Below, in pieces: positions 45,656 through 56,817 of a stretch of DNA of 64,000 nucleotides. Position 1 is the first letter of the stretch. Every line of letters begins with the position of its first letter. Source of the DNA: an uncultured Mycobacterium sp. (GTDB lineage Bacteria > Actinomycetota > Actinomycetes > Mycobacteriales > Mycobacteriaceae); the NCBI GenBank assembly GCA_900078375.1, contig FLQS01000009.1, positions 1-64,000 on the forward strand, given 5' to 3'. The notes under the pieces are model-generated. The model made no database searches. It saw nothing but the letters and a program-made list of their open reading frames with translations, and was not told the DNA's origin. The translations under genes were made by a program, and so were the position numbers.

Positions 45656-47107
45656 TCAGACTCCCAGCCCGCACAACGCCCGGGCCTGCGCCACGGAGTC
45701 GGCCTGCGGCCCGGTGGTGTCGATGGGATGCGCGCCAGCCCAAGCTTCCTCGACGCGGTCGGCTAAGGCTATGGCGATATCGGGGGTGACCTGCGAGGTG
45801 GTTTCGGTGCGGGTACGAACTCGGGCGACAGTGGCATCAAGCGGTGCGGTGCAGGCGAATTCGATTATAGCCGAATCGGTTTCGGCGGCCAGCCGCCTGG
45901 CTAGCTCGCGATGGCGCGGATCGTGCCAGGTCCCGTCAAGGACCACGCTGCGCCCCTCGCACAGTCCGAGGTGGGCGCGGCGTAACACACCGTCATACAC
46001 CGCGTCGACGTTCTCCCGGGCGTAGAGGCCTTCGTCGAGCACCCCCGGCGTGCCGGCGATCTCACCAAGTCGAACCATCTCGGCGCGCACGTCGTCAGTG
46101 GAAATAACCTGTGCACCAATATCTTCGGCTAGCGAGCGGGACAGTGTCGTCTTGCCGGTGCCGGGCCCGCCGCCTATCAGGATCAGCCGGACCGCACCGG
46201 CGCGCAGGTGGTCGCGGGCGATCTCGAGATGACGTCGGGCGTCGTCGGCCGCACCTGCGCTGCCCTGCGCGTGACGCACGCAGTCGACCTTGGCGCGTAC
46301 CACCGCACGATAGGCGATATAGAAGTCGCACAGCGCGGCCGGCGCGTCGTCCTCGGCCAGCCGGATATAGCTGCGTAGGAACAGCGCGGCCAGGTCGGGG
46401 CGGCCGAGGAATTCCAGATCCATCGCCAGGAATGCGGCGTCGTCGATGACGTCGACGTAACGCAGGTGGTCATCGAACTCCAGGCAGTCCAGCAGCGCCG
46501 GACCATCCTGCAGGCAGAAGATATCGTCGGCCAGCAGGTCGGCATGCCCGTCGACGATCTTGCGGTCGCTGACGCGCCGGGCGAACAGCACGGCGCGCCC
46601 GGCAATGAAAGCGCTTGCCAACCGGCTGATTTCGGCGACCACCTGCGGGTCCAGGCCCGGGACGACGCCGTCGGCATAGCGCGCAAGCTCGGCGAGGTTC
46701 TCCCGCCAGCGCGCGGTGATCGCGTCCACTCGGCCCTCGGCGTCCACCCCGCGTCCGCGGAAAGCCGAGGCGTGGAAGCGTGACAGCGCCAGCGCCACTG
46801 CCGTGAGGTGGTCCTCGACCGGCTCACCGTGGCGCACCATGGTGGCCAGCCGCAGCTCGTCCGGGTGGCGACGCATGACGATGACCGGTTCAGGAACGCC
46901 GCCGGGCGGGGTGAAGTGGGCGAGTCCGAGGTAGCTGTCGGGCGCCAACCGGCGGTTGAGAGCCAGCTCGTGGGCGCAGGCTTGTTCGCGGTGCTCCAGA
47001 GTGGAGAAGTCGAGGAAGTCGGTGACGACGGGCTTCTTGATCTTGTACGCCCGATCTCCCACCAGGAACACCATCCCAGTGTGGGTTTCGGCGATCTGCG
47101 CTCCCAT
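45656..47107 (-). CDS. Rv2004c-type kinase-like protein (phosphotransferase + P-loop)
   Basis: The 483-residue protein has two parts. An aminoglycoside-phosphotransferase-like N-terminal half contains VGDRAYKIKKPVVTDFLDFS, the catalytic-loop-like DGHADLLADDIFCLQDG and a DCLEFDDHLRYVDVIDDAAF metal segment. The C-terminal P-loop kinase domain contains LILIGGGPGTGKTTLSRSLA (Walker A) and VVLDGTWHDPRHRE. The layout matches M. tuberculosis Rv2004c, a DosR-regulon member of unknown substrate. ATG 47107 (MGAQIAETHTG) is preferred over an upstream start at 47185, which would cover the promoter region. It is the first gene of a three-gene operon with ppsA and mgtA. Confidence 0.85.
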   Translation of the reverse strand: MGAQIAETHTGMVFLVGDRAYKIKKPVVTDFLDFSTLEHREQACAHELALNRRLAPDSYLGLAHFTPPGGVPEPVIVMRRHPDELRLATMVRHGEPVEDHLTAVALALSRFHASAFRGRGVDAEGRVDAITARWRENLAELARYADGVVPGLDPQVVAEISRLASAFIAGRAVLFARRVSDRKIVDGHADLLADDIFCLQDGPALLDCLEFDDHLRYVDVIDDAAFLAMDLEFLGRPDLAALFLRSYIRLAEDDAPAALCDFYIAYRAVVRAKVDCVRHAQGSAGAADDARRHLEIARDHLRAGAVRLILIGGGPGTGKTTLSRSLAEDIGAQVISTDDVRAEMVRLGEIAGTPGVLDEGLYARENVDAVYDGVLRRAHLGLCEGRSVVLDGTWHDPRHRELARRLAAETDSAIIEFACTAPLDATVARVRTRTETTSQVTPDIAIALADRVEEAWAGAHPIDTTGPQADSVAQARALCGLGV

Positions 47108-47164
47108 ACGTCGATCCTTGCCCGCAACCAGCGCGAACACAGCGGTAATACGACCACACCTGAA

Positions 47165-47179
47165 GTGACTTCTGGCCCC
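47165..47179. promoter_or_regulatory. DosR-box-like site between divergent genes
   Basis: GTGACTTCTGGCCCC matches GGGACTTNNGTCCC at 10 of 12 specified positions. It lies 58 bp from the kinase ATG and 58 bp from the nitroreductase ATG, so it could serve both. Confidence 0.5.
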
Positions 47180-47236
47180 TGGCATCCTCGCGCGGCGATC
47201 CTATTGTTGATTCAGAACAGAAAGCGGTGGTTACCC

Positions 47237-48220
47237 ATGACCAGGTCGGCGCTCGATCCCCAGCTGATTGCGAATGCGGTGGAGTTGGCCTGCCGGGCAC
47301 CGTCGGTGCACAACAGCCAGCCGTGGCACTGGGTCGCCGAAGGATCCTCACTGAAACTGTTCCTCGAAGCCCACCGGGTGCCGCATGCGACCGACCTCAC
47401 CGGTCGGGAGGCGATCATCAGCTGCGGCGCCGTGCTCGACCACCTCCGGGTTGCTGCCGCGGCCGCCGGCTGGCAGGCGAACATCTCGCGATTTCCCAAC
47501 CCCAACGACCCCGACCACCTGGCCAGCATCGACTTCAGCCCGCTGGCATTCGTCACCGATGCCGAGCGTGCCCGCGCCGACGCGATCCTGACCCGGCACA
47601 CCGACCGGCTGCCGTTCGAGCCGCCACCCAACTGGGCCGCCTTCGAGACGGCGCTGCGCAGCACGATCGACACCGAACGGGCAGCGCTGCACGTGCTCCC
47701 CGACTCGGTGCGTCCCCAACTGGCCGAGGCGTCCCGGTTGACCGAGTCGCTACGCCGGTACGACTCCTCCTATCATGCCGAATTGCATTGGTGGACAGCA
47801 CGGTACGAGCTCTCCGACGGCGTGCCTTTCAGCAGCCTGGTTTCAGTTGCCGAGCGTGACCATGTCGACGTCGCCCGTGCCTTCCCGGCCGATGAGCACC
47901 CCGACCGGCGGCCAGGGGTCGACCACGACCAGTCCGTGATCGTGGTGCTGTCGACCTACAGCGACTCCCGCCGAGATGCACTGGGTTGCGGCGAAATCCT
48001 CTCCGATGTGCTGCTGGAGGCAACCGTGGCCGGGCTCGCCAGCTGCACGCTCACTCACATGACCGAACTGAAGGCCAGCCGCGACATCGTCCGGGCATTG
48101 ATCGACGCCGACGACGATCCGCAGCTGCTCGTCCGCATCGGACACGTGCCCTCGGCCGCACAAAAGCCGGTACCCACTCCGCGCCGGCCGCTGGCGGACG
48201 TGCTGGAATTCCGCGGCTGA
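47237..48220 (+). CDS. Acg-type nitroreductase-family protein
   Basis: The 327-residue protein has two degenerate nitroreductase domains, as in Rv2032 (Acg), Rv3127 and Rv3131. It carries CRAPSVHNSQPWHWVAEG at the N-terminus, REAIISCGAVLDHLRVAAAA, RRTDRLP-like RHTDRLPFEPP and SCTLTHMTELKASRDIVR. Acg binds FMN but lacks nitroreductase activity in M. tuberculosis and may sequester flavin. ATG 47237 fits the family start. Stops of this gene and the next are 4 bp apart, convergent. Confidence 0.85.
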   Translation: MTRSALDPQLIANAVELACRAPSVHNSQPWHWVAEGSSLKLFLEAHRVPHATDLTGREAIISCGAVLDHLRVAAAAAGWQANISRFPNPNDPDHLASIDFSPLAFVTDAERARADAILTRHTDRLPFEPPPNWAAFETALRSTIDTERAALHVLPDSVRPQLAEASRLTESLRRYDSSYHAELHWWTARYELSDGVPFSSLVSVAERDHVDVARAFPADEHPDRRPGVDHDQSVIVVLSTYSDSRRDALGCGEILSDVLLEATVAGLASCTLTHMTELKASRDIVRALIDADDDPQLLVRIGHVPSAAQKPVPTPRRPLADVLEFRG

Positions 48221-48224
48221 GCGT

Positions 48225-48860
48225 TCACTCGGCGAGTTGGGCCGCCTCCGCGCGACGCTTGATGCCCAACAACATTCCGCGCGTCATCAGCGCCACGACC
48301 GGACCAGACAGTTCGGAGCCGACCACCTCACCGGGCAGGCGCAACCGCGAGCGGCTGCGCACCAGAAGCCGGCAGCGATCCTCCCAACGCGCCACGATGT
48401 GGAACGACCACACCCCGTCCCACGGCAACCGGGACGGATCAACCCTCAGCACGATCGACTGACCCTCGATGATCTGCGCCACCGGCAACGCCAGCCCGTC
48501 GCGCAGCCCCATCCACCCGCGAGGCACCAGACGGATCACGTCGCCGACGGCCAGGCGCTGCCATTCGTCGTGGATGCGATCGGCGTTGCAGACCTTGAGC
48601 CCCACTAAGTTCTCCAAGGCCTCATAGCTGTACAGCCCGCCGCGATCCTGGCCCATCTGCACCAGCCAGCGCCATACCGCTTCAGCGGGCGCGTCGATCC
48701 ACACGCCCTCGGTGGTCTGAACGGCCGGCCGCCCGACGAGTTCGTCACCGGGAAGCGGTGTTTCGCACTCCGCCTTGGTAGTGCCCCAGTTGCGATAAAA
48801 ACGCCGAGCCGCATACAGCCCCGCCCCGGCGAGTGCCGTCGTCACCACGCTCTTCCACAT
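48225..48860 (-). CDS. SRPBCC-fold protein with N-terminal membrane segment
   Basis: The 211-residue protein starts with a short hydrophobic region (VVTTALAGAGLYAARRFY). It continues with a START/SRPBCC-like ligand-binding fold: VWIDAPAEAVWRWLVQMGQD, RGGLYSYEALENLVGL, GDVIRLVP, SWSFHIV-like GVWSFHIVARWEDRCRLLVR and a C-terminal helix RGMLLGIKRRAEAAQL. Related proteins are common in actinobacteria without known ligand. It is divergent from the DUF1876 gene and could share the DosR-like box between them. Confidence 0.75.
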   Translation of the reverse strand: MWKSVVTTALAGAGLYAARRFYRNWGTTKAECETPLPGDELVGRPAVQTTEGVWIDAPAEAVWRWLVQMGQDRGGLYSYEALENLVGLKVCNADRIHDEWQRLAVGDVIRLVPRGWMGLRDGLALPVAQIIEGQSIVLRVDPSRLPWDGVWSFHIVARWEDRCRLLVRSRSRLRLPGEVVGSELSGPVVALMTRGMLLGIKRRAEAAQLAE

Positions 48861-48916
48861 GCGGCCAGTCTTGCCCAGAACCTCGACGAGCCGTAGGGCC
48901 TTCTGCCCACTGCGAC

Positions 48917-48931
48917 AGGACTTCGGTCCCT
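48917..48931. promoter_or_regulatory. DosR-box-like site before the DUF1876 operon
   Basis: AGGACTTCGGTCCCT has arms GGAC/GTCC around a four-base spacer and matches the 12 specified core positions except the first. It is 52 bp upstream of the DUF1876 ATG and 56 bp from the divergent gene. Confidence 0.65.
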
Positions 48932-48983
48932 ACCGGCGACCTGCGCCGAGTGGTCGGATCGAGGGAGAGCGAGGGGGACCGAC

Positions 48984-49274
48984 ATGGAACACGACGAAAC
49001 CAAGCATTCAGCGGTGTTGATCGCAGTCGACGAGGACGCCGACCGCACCCGGGCCACCGCCCGCCTGTCCTGGCGCAGCACGACCCTTCAGGGCATCGGC
49101 GTCGCCCGGATGGATGCGGGTGATGCGCACTCGGTGGAGCTTCGCGACGAGCTGGCGATCGCGCGGGCGTTGTCCAACCTCGCCAATCAGCTGTTTGCGA
49201 CCTCGATGTCGGAGATCGAGACCGCTGCGGTCCGACCGCCCCCGCTGACCGCACTCAATGGAGGTAGACCATGA
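48984..49274 (+). CDS. DUF1876 protein (Rv1738/Rv2632c family)
   Basis: The 96-residue protein fits DUF1876: an N-terminal strand [33 protein letters not shown] and a helix [20 protein letters not shown]. The M. tuberculosis member Rv1738 is strongly DosR-induced and structurally resembles ribosome hibernation factors. That role is a hypothesis for the family. The C-terminal 20 residues are unstructured. Its stop overlaps the next start by 4 bp, and a DosR-like box precedes it. Confidence 0.82.
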   Translation: MEHDETKHSAVLIAVDEDADRTRATARLSWRSTTLQGIGVARMDAGDAHSVELRDELAIARALSNLANQLFATSMSEIETAAVRPPPLTALNGGRP

Positions 49275-51310
49275 CCAGATCCGCCGGAATTCGACGCCAG
49301 CACCCACGCCGGGTTTTCACGGACCGGCGGGAGGCCGGCCAAGTGCTGGCCGGCCTGCTGCAGGCCTACCGCGGTAGACCCGATGTGGTGGTGCTCGGTC
49401 TCGCGCGCGGCGGTATCCCGGTCGCCTACGAGGTAGCCAGCTCGCTGGGTGTGCCGCTGGACGCGTTCATAGTCCGCAAGCTTGGGGCGCCTGGACACGA
49501 GGAATTCGCCGTCGGCGCATTGGCCAGCGGCGGGCGCGTCGTGGTCAACGACGACGTGCTTCGCGGCCTGCGGATCACCCCGCAGCAACTGCGGGAGATC
49601 GCCGACCGCGAGGCCCGCGAGCTGGTCCGGCGGGAGGCTGCCTACCGCGAGGGCCGTCCGCCACTGCAGGTCACCGGCAAGACGGTCATCCTCGTCGACG
49701 ACGGGTTGGCTACTGGGTCGAGCATGCTCGCAGCCGTTCAGGCACTGCGCGAATCCGAGCCCGCCGAGATCGTGATCGCCGTACCCGCCGCGCCGGAGTC
49801 CACCTGCCGCGAGTTCGCCGGCATCGTCGACGATGTGGTGTGCGCCTCCATGCCGACACCGTTTCTGGCGGTGGGCGAATCCTTCTGGGACTTCACCCAG
49901 GTCACCGACGACGAGGTGCGCGAGCTGCTGTCCCGGCCGACCGCCGGCCGACCGGTGCCGCTGGCCGAGCCGCGCGCGGCGGACGTCGTCGCCCAAGCGG
50001 CGGTCGACGCCCCCGGCGGGGTGCCCCCACGGGACGTGCTCGAGGAGCTGATCGGTGACGCCCGCGTGGTGCTGATCGGCGAGAGCTCACACGGCACCCA
50101 CGAGTTCTACCAGGCGCGCGCCGAGATCACCAAGTGGCTGATCGAGGAGAAAGGCTTCAATGCCGTTGCCGCCGAGGCAGATTGGCCGGATGCCTATCGA
50201 GTCAACCGGTACGCGCGCGGCTTGGGTGAGGACTCCACGCCGGAGGAGGCGCTGCGAGGGTTCGAGCGATTCCCCGCCTGGATGTGGCGCAACACCGTCG
50301 TACGCGACTTCGTCGGCTGGCTGCGCTGGCACAACGGGCGCTGCGCCACCGACGGCCGCGGGCAGACCGGGTTCTACGGGCTTGACCTTTACAGCCTGCA
50401 CCGCTCTATGCAGGAGGTCATCGGTTACCTCGACACCGTCGACCCCAAGGCCGCGGCGCGGGCCAGGACGCGCTACGCCTGTTTCGACCATTCCGCAGGC
50501 GACGACGGTCAGGCATATGGGTACGCCGCGGCATTCGGTGCCGGCGCGTCCTGCGAACGCCAGGCCGTCGAGCAGCTGGTCGAGATGCAACGCAACGCGC
50601 TGGAATACCTCGACAAGGACGGTCAGCTCGCCGAAGACGAGTTGTTCTACGCCCAGCAGAACGCGGTGACCGTGCGCAACGCCGAGGAGTACTACCGCGG
50701 CATGTTCCGCGGGAGAGTCACGTCGTGGAACATGCGCGACAAGCACATGGCCCAGACTCTCAACGCCCTGATGGCCCATCTCGACAGGCACAGCGGTGCT
50801 GAGCCGGCACGAATCGTGGTGTGGGCACACAACTCTCACGTCGGCGATGCGCGCGCCACCGAAGTCTCGGCGGACGGCCAGCTGACCCTCGGGCAAGTGG
50901 CCCGCGAACAGTACGGCGAGCAGTCCCGACTGATCGGCTTCTCGACGTTCAGCGGCACCGTCACCGCGGCCAGCGATTGGGGCGGCATCGCCGAACGCAA
51001 GGTGGTGCGCCCGGCGTTGGCCGGCAGTATCGAAGAGCTGCTGCACGAGGCCGGTAAGCCGTCGTTCATCGTGCCGATGCACGACGGTTCGCTGGCAGCA
51101 AAGGCCCTGGAGGTGGTACGGCTCGGCCGGGCGATCGGCGTGATCTATCGACCGGAGACTGAGCGGCAGAGCCACTATTTCCATGTGCGCCCGTCGGACC
51201 AGTTCGACGCGATGATCCACATCGATGAGACTCGTGCCCTGGAACCGCTGGAACCGACGAGCGTTTGGATCGGCGGGGAAACCCCCGAAACCTATCCGAG
51301 CGGTCTGTAG
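49271..51310 (+). CDS. phosphoribosyltransferase / erythromycin esterase fusion (Rv2030c-like)
   Basis: The 679-residue fusion begins with a type I PRTase domain (about 10-215) whose PRPP loop is [13 protein letters not shown]. The erythromycin-esterase-like domain (about 250-670) has [47 protein letters not shown] and a final [15 protein letters not shown]. His and Glu in these motifs are the expected catalytic residues. It matches DosR-regulated Rv2030c (681 residues), also beside pfkB. Activity and substrate are unknown. It is translationally coupled to the DUF1876 gene. Confidence 0.88.
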   Translation: MTRSAGIRRQHPRRVFTDRREAGQVLAGLLQAYRGRPDVVVLGLARGGIPVAYEVASSLGVPLDAFIVRKLGAPGHEEFAVGALASGGRVVVNDDVLRGLRITPQQLREIADREARELVRREAAYREGRPPLQVTGKTVILVDDGLATGSSMLAAVQALRESEPAEIVIAVPAAPESTCREFAGIVDDVVCASMPTPFLAVGESFWDFTQVTDDEVRELLSRPTAGRPVPLAEPRAADVVAQAAVDAPGGVPPRDVLEELIGDARVVLIGESSHGTHEFYQARAEITKWLIEEKGFNAVAAEADWPDAYRVNRYARGLGEDSTPEEALRGFERFPAWMWRNTVVRDFVGWLRWHNGRCATDGRGQTGFYGLDLYSLHRSMQEVIGYLDTVDPKAAARARTRYACFDHSAGDDGQAYGYAAAFGAGASCERQAVEQLVEMQRNALEYLDKDGQLAEDELFYAQQNAVTVRNAEEYYRGMFRGRVTSWNMRDKHMAQTLNALMAHLDRHSGAEPARIVVWAHNSHVGDARATEVSADGQLTLGQVAREQYGEQSRLIGFSTFSGTVTAASDWGGIAERKVVRPALAGSIEELLHEAGKPSFIVPMHDGSLAAKALEVVRLGRAIGVIYRPETERQSHYFHVRPSDQFDAMIHIDETRALEPLEPTSVWIGGETPETYPSGL

Positions 51311-51312
51311 GC

Positions 51313-52287
51313 ATGAACGACCTCGCCGTGACGGGGCACCGGATCGTCACGCTGACGATGAATCCCGCCCTGGACATCAACACCAGCACCGAGGTGGTGC
51401 ACTCGACCGACAAGTTGCGGTGCTCGTCGGCCCGGTACGACCCGGGCGGTGGCGGCATCAACGTCGCGCACGTGGCCGAGGTACTGGGCGCTTCGGCCAT
51501 GGCCATCTATCCGGCCGGCGGTTCGGCGGGCGACATGATCACCCGACTGTTGGACGCCGAAGGGCTGTCGGTGCACCCCATTCACATCGGCGGATCGACA
51601 CGGGAAAGCCTTACCGTCAACGAGCGCAGCACCAACCGCCAGTACCGGTTCGTGCTGCCTGGCCCCGAGCTCACGCTGGCCGAGCAGACCGAATGCCTGC
51701 TGCAGCTGCGCCGGGCGGCTGCATCCGCGGCGATTGTGGTGGCCAGTGGCAGCCTGCCGCCCGGGGTGCCGTCGGACTTCTATCAGCAGGTCGCGAACAT
51801 CTGCCAGGAGATCGGCGCCCTGTTCATACTGGACACCTCCGGTGGTGGGCTCAAACACGTCACGTCTGGGGTGTTTCTTCTCAAGCCCAGCATCCGGGAG
51901 CTGCGCGAATGCGTCGACAGGGAGCTGACGACCGAGTCCGAGCAAATCGCCGCCGCTCGTCAACTGATCGATCGGGGCTGCGCGCGCTGCATCGTGGTGT
52001 CCCTCGGCGCGCAGGGTGCCTTGTTGGTCACGCCGGACAGCGTGCACCGCTTCGCGGCGGTCCCGGTGCCGACTGGCAGTGGCGTGGGCGCCGGTGACGC
52101 CATGGTGGCCGGGATAGCGGTCGGCCTGACCCGCGGCTGGCCGCTGACCAAAGCGGTACGCCTGGGCATCGCCGCAGGTGCGGCCAAGTTGCTGACCCCG
52201 GGCACGGCGCCGTGCACCCGCGAGGACACCGAGCGCCTGTTCGAGCTCACCGACGACCCCGTCGACGTGGATGTGGTAATCGGCTGA
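51313..52287 (+). CDS. pfkB: 6-phosphofructokinase, PfkB (ribokinase) family
   Basis: It phosphorylates fructose-6-phosphate or a related sugar phosphate. The 324-residue protein has TLTMNPALDINTS at the start, YDPGGGGINVAHVAEVLGA (substrate loop), and GSGVGAGDAMVAGIAVGL, the PfkB signature 2 with catalytic Asp (Ala-Met replaces the usual Ser-Phe). It corresponds to Rv2029c of the DosR regulon. ATG 51313 is 2 bp after the upstream stop; an in-frame start at 51265 would overlap that gene. Confidence 0.9.
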   Translation: MNDLAVTGHRIVTLTMNPALDINTSTEVVHSTDKLRCSSARYDPGGGGINVAHVAEVLGASAMAIYPAGGSAGDMITRLLDAEGLSVHPIHIGGSTRESLTVNERSTNRQYRFVLPGPELTLAEQTECLLQLRRAAASAAIVVASGSLPPGVPSDFYQQVANICQEIGALFILDTSGGGLKHVTSGVFLLKPSIRELRECVDRELTTESEQIAAARQLIDRGCARCIVVSLGAQGALLVTPDSVHRFAAVPVPTGSGVGAGDAMVAGIAVGLTRGWPLTKAVRLGIAAGAAKLLTPGTAPCTREDTERLFELTDDPVDVDVVIG

Positions 52288-52313
52288 GGTGAATACTGCC
52301 GTTTGCACACCAC

Positions 52314-52333
52314 TTGGGGACTTTGTCCCCTGA
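52314..52333 (+). promoter_or_regulatory. DosR box before the usp-devR-devS operon
   Basis: TTGGGGACTTTGTCCCCTGA has perfect GGGGAC/GTCCCC arms, but the spacer is TTT, one base shorter than the usual four. It lies 62 bp before the universal stress gene, as expected for positive autoregulation of devRS. Confidence 0.75.
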
Positions 52334-52395
52334 GCGTCGCAGCGCGACGGCGATAGCGTCGCAGAATAGATCCACAGTCCCCAGGGGAGCCAACG

Positions 52396-53265
52396 ATGCC
52401 CGAACCGTTCACACCGCCGGCGATCATCGTCGGCGTCGACGGGTCGAGGGGTGCCTTACGAGCCGCACTGTGGGCCATCGACGAAGCCATCAGCCGCGAT
52501 ATCCCGCTACGGCTGGCGTACGCGATCGAATCGTCAAGTTCAGATGCTGTCGACTCGCAGGACGAGGCGCGCCAACTGGCCAGCGCCGAATTGGCGGTGC
52601 GCTCTGCGGCCAGTGCCGTCGAGGCCACCGAGCGACCGGTCAAGGTCGAGATCGAAATCCTGCAGGGCCAGCCGATCGCCACGTTGGTGAATGCATCCCG
52701 CTCGGCGGCCATGATCTGCGTCGGCGAAGTCGGGCTCAAGCACTTCGACCACGACCGCATCGGTTCGACGGCCACCGCGCTGGTCACCACCGCGCACTGC
52801 CCGGTCGCGATCGTGCGCGGCTCGGAGCGGACCGTCGGGTCGGGAGCGGGCTGGGTTGTTGTCGAACTCGACGAAACCCCCGACAGCGCGGCGGTGCTGC
52901 AATTCGGGGTGCATGAGGCCCGACTGCGGGAAGCACCGCTACGGGTGCTCAGCTCGTGGCAGTCGCGCTACACCGACGTACACGACTCGCACGCCGTGTC
53001 CGACGGTAACCGGATGGTGCGCGCGCAGCTCGATCGCCGGCTGTCGCACTGGAGGCACCAATACCCGGATCTCGATGCGCGTCCGGTCGCCATCCACGGC
53101 AGCGTGCTCAACTATCTCGCCAAGCACAGCGAGGAGATCCAGCTGGTCGTGGTGGGTGCACGCAACGCCGAAGGCATCGAGGCACTGATCGGCCCGACGG
53201 GGTCGGCGGCCCTGCACAACACCGATTGCTCGGTTTTGGTAGTGGATCGTCAGCGTTTGTTGTGA
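52396..53265 (+). CDS. tandem universal stress protein (Rv3134c-like)
   Basis: The 289-residue protein has two Usp domains. The first begins IIVGVDGSRGALRAALWAID and has HDRIGSTATALVTTAHCPVA. The second ends VVVGARNAEGIEALIGPTGS then AALHNTDCSVLVV. Both keep parts of the ATP-binding G-x2-G-x9-G pattern. It occupies the place of Rv3134c, the first gene of the devRS operon. The upstream box and the 34-bp gap to devR support co-transcription. Confidence 0.87.
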   Translation: MPEPFTPPAIIVGVDGSRGALRAALWAIDEAISRDIPLRLAYAIESSSSDAVDSQDEARQLASAELAVRSAASAVEATERPVKVEIEILQGQPIATLVNASRSAAMICVGEVGLKHFDHDRIGSTATALVTTAHCPVAIVRGSERTVGSGAGWVVVELDETPDSAAVLQFGVHEARLREAPLRVLSSWQSRYTDVHDSHAVSDGNRMVRAQLDRRLSHWRHQYPDLDARPVAIHGSVLNYLAKHSEEIQLVVVGARNAEGIEALIGPTGSAALHNTDCSVLVVDRQRLL

Positions 53266-53299
53266 CCCTTTGCAGCCGATGCCCCGATAGTGTTGGGCC

Positions 53300-55707
<2,408 letters not shown>

Positions 55708-55765
55708 GCCGTCACCGGGCTAGACCCGATTGCCCGCCTCCTCCTCGCTCCTTCGTCGCGCATCG

Positions 55766-56647
55766 TCACCGCGCGACGATCACCGGCATCCTCGCGCCGT
55801 TAGCCACCGCGGTACTGACCGAGCCCAATAGCATCCCGGCGAACCCGCCGCGGCCATGGCTGCCGACCACCACCAGCTGGGCCGACTCCGATTGCTCGAT
55901 CAGCTGGTGGGCCGGCCGATCAGCGACGACCACCCGGCGCACCGGGACATCGGGATAGCGTTCCTGCCAGCCGGCCAGCCGCTCGGCGAGCGTCGCCTCA
56001 GCTACGGACCGCAGCGTCGACCAGTCGATGCCGGGGAACTCGAACACGCCGGTATCGCTCCAGGCGTGCACCGCGACCAGGTCGACGCCGCGGTATGAGG
56101 CTTGTTCGAAGGCGATCTCCAGAGCCCGCTCCGAGGCCGGCGACCCGTCGACACCGACGACCACCGGGGCCTTCGACGGCCGCGACGTCAGTGGATCCTC
56201 GTCGTGGATGATCGCCACCGGGCAGTGCGCGTGATGGACCAGCCCCGTGCTCACCGAACCGAGCAGGGCACGACCCAGCGCACCGCGACCGCGGCAGCCG
56301 ACCACGACCAGCTGGGCATCCTTGGACAGGTCCACCAGGGTCGGCACCGCGGGCCCGCTGACCATCTCGGTGGTGACCTCGACCGGATGGTCCTTGGTCG
56401 CCTCGGCGACGGTCTTGCGCGCGCTGTCGAGAATCCTCTGGCCCGACTCTTCCTGCCACTGCAGATAACCCTGCGGCACCGGGACTTCGGGGAAGCTCAT
56501 CACCGTGGGCGGGTTGAGCACATGCACTAGGCGCACCGACAGCCCGCGCAGCGCCGCGGCACGCGCAGCCCAGTCGACGGCCACCTTCGACTCCGGTGAC
56601 CCATCGACCCCGACCAGAATTTCGTATTTCATTGCAGAAGTTGACAT
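55766..56647 (-). CDS. tandem universal stress protein (Rv2623/Rv2005c type)
   Basis: The 293-residue protein has two Usp domains, each with an intact ATP-binding signature: [20 protein letters not shown] and [29 protein letters not shown]-like [20 protein letters not shown] opens the first domain. Size and sequence resemble Rv2623 (297 residues), an ATP-binding growth regulator of the DosR regulon, and Rv2005c. It is convergent with devS and divergent from the otsB1-type gene. Confidence 0.87.
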   Translation of the reverse strand: MSTSAMKYEILVGVDGSPESKVAVDWAARAAALRGLSVRLVHVLNPPTVMSFPEVPVPQGYLQWQEESGQRILDSARKTVAEATKDHPVEVTTEMVSGPAVPTLVDLSKDAQLVVVGCRGRGALGRALLGSVSTGLVHHAHCPVAIIHDEDPLTSRPSKAPVVVGVDGSPASERALEIAFEQASYRGVDLVAVHAWSDTGVFEFPGIDWSTLRSVAEATLAERLAGWQERYPDVPVRRVVVADRPAHQLIEQSESAQLVVVGSHGRGGFAGMLLGSVSTAVANGARMPVIVAR

Positions 56648-56745
56648 TGAATTATCCTTCCGACTCGTCGCACCGACAGGTCTCCGGCGCGGAGCGCGCC
56701 GACATCGCTACCTGTCAGGCTAGGCGTGCTCGTCCTAGTGGGCAT

Positions 56746-56760
56746 GAGGCGTTGGTCCCC
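56746..56760. promoter_or_regulatory. weak DosR-box-like half site
   Basis: GAGGCGTTGGTCCCC keeps a good right half (GTCCC) but a poor left half. It lies between the divergent usp and otsB1-type genes, 57 bp from the latter. It may be a low-affinity site. Confidence 0.3.
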
Positions 56761-56817
56761 TACGCGACGGCCACAAGGCCCTGATCGCGGACGCGTCGTT
56801 GTGGCAGTGTCGATGCC

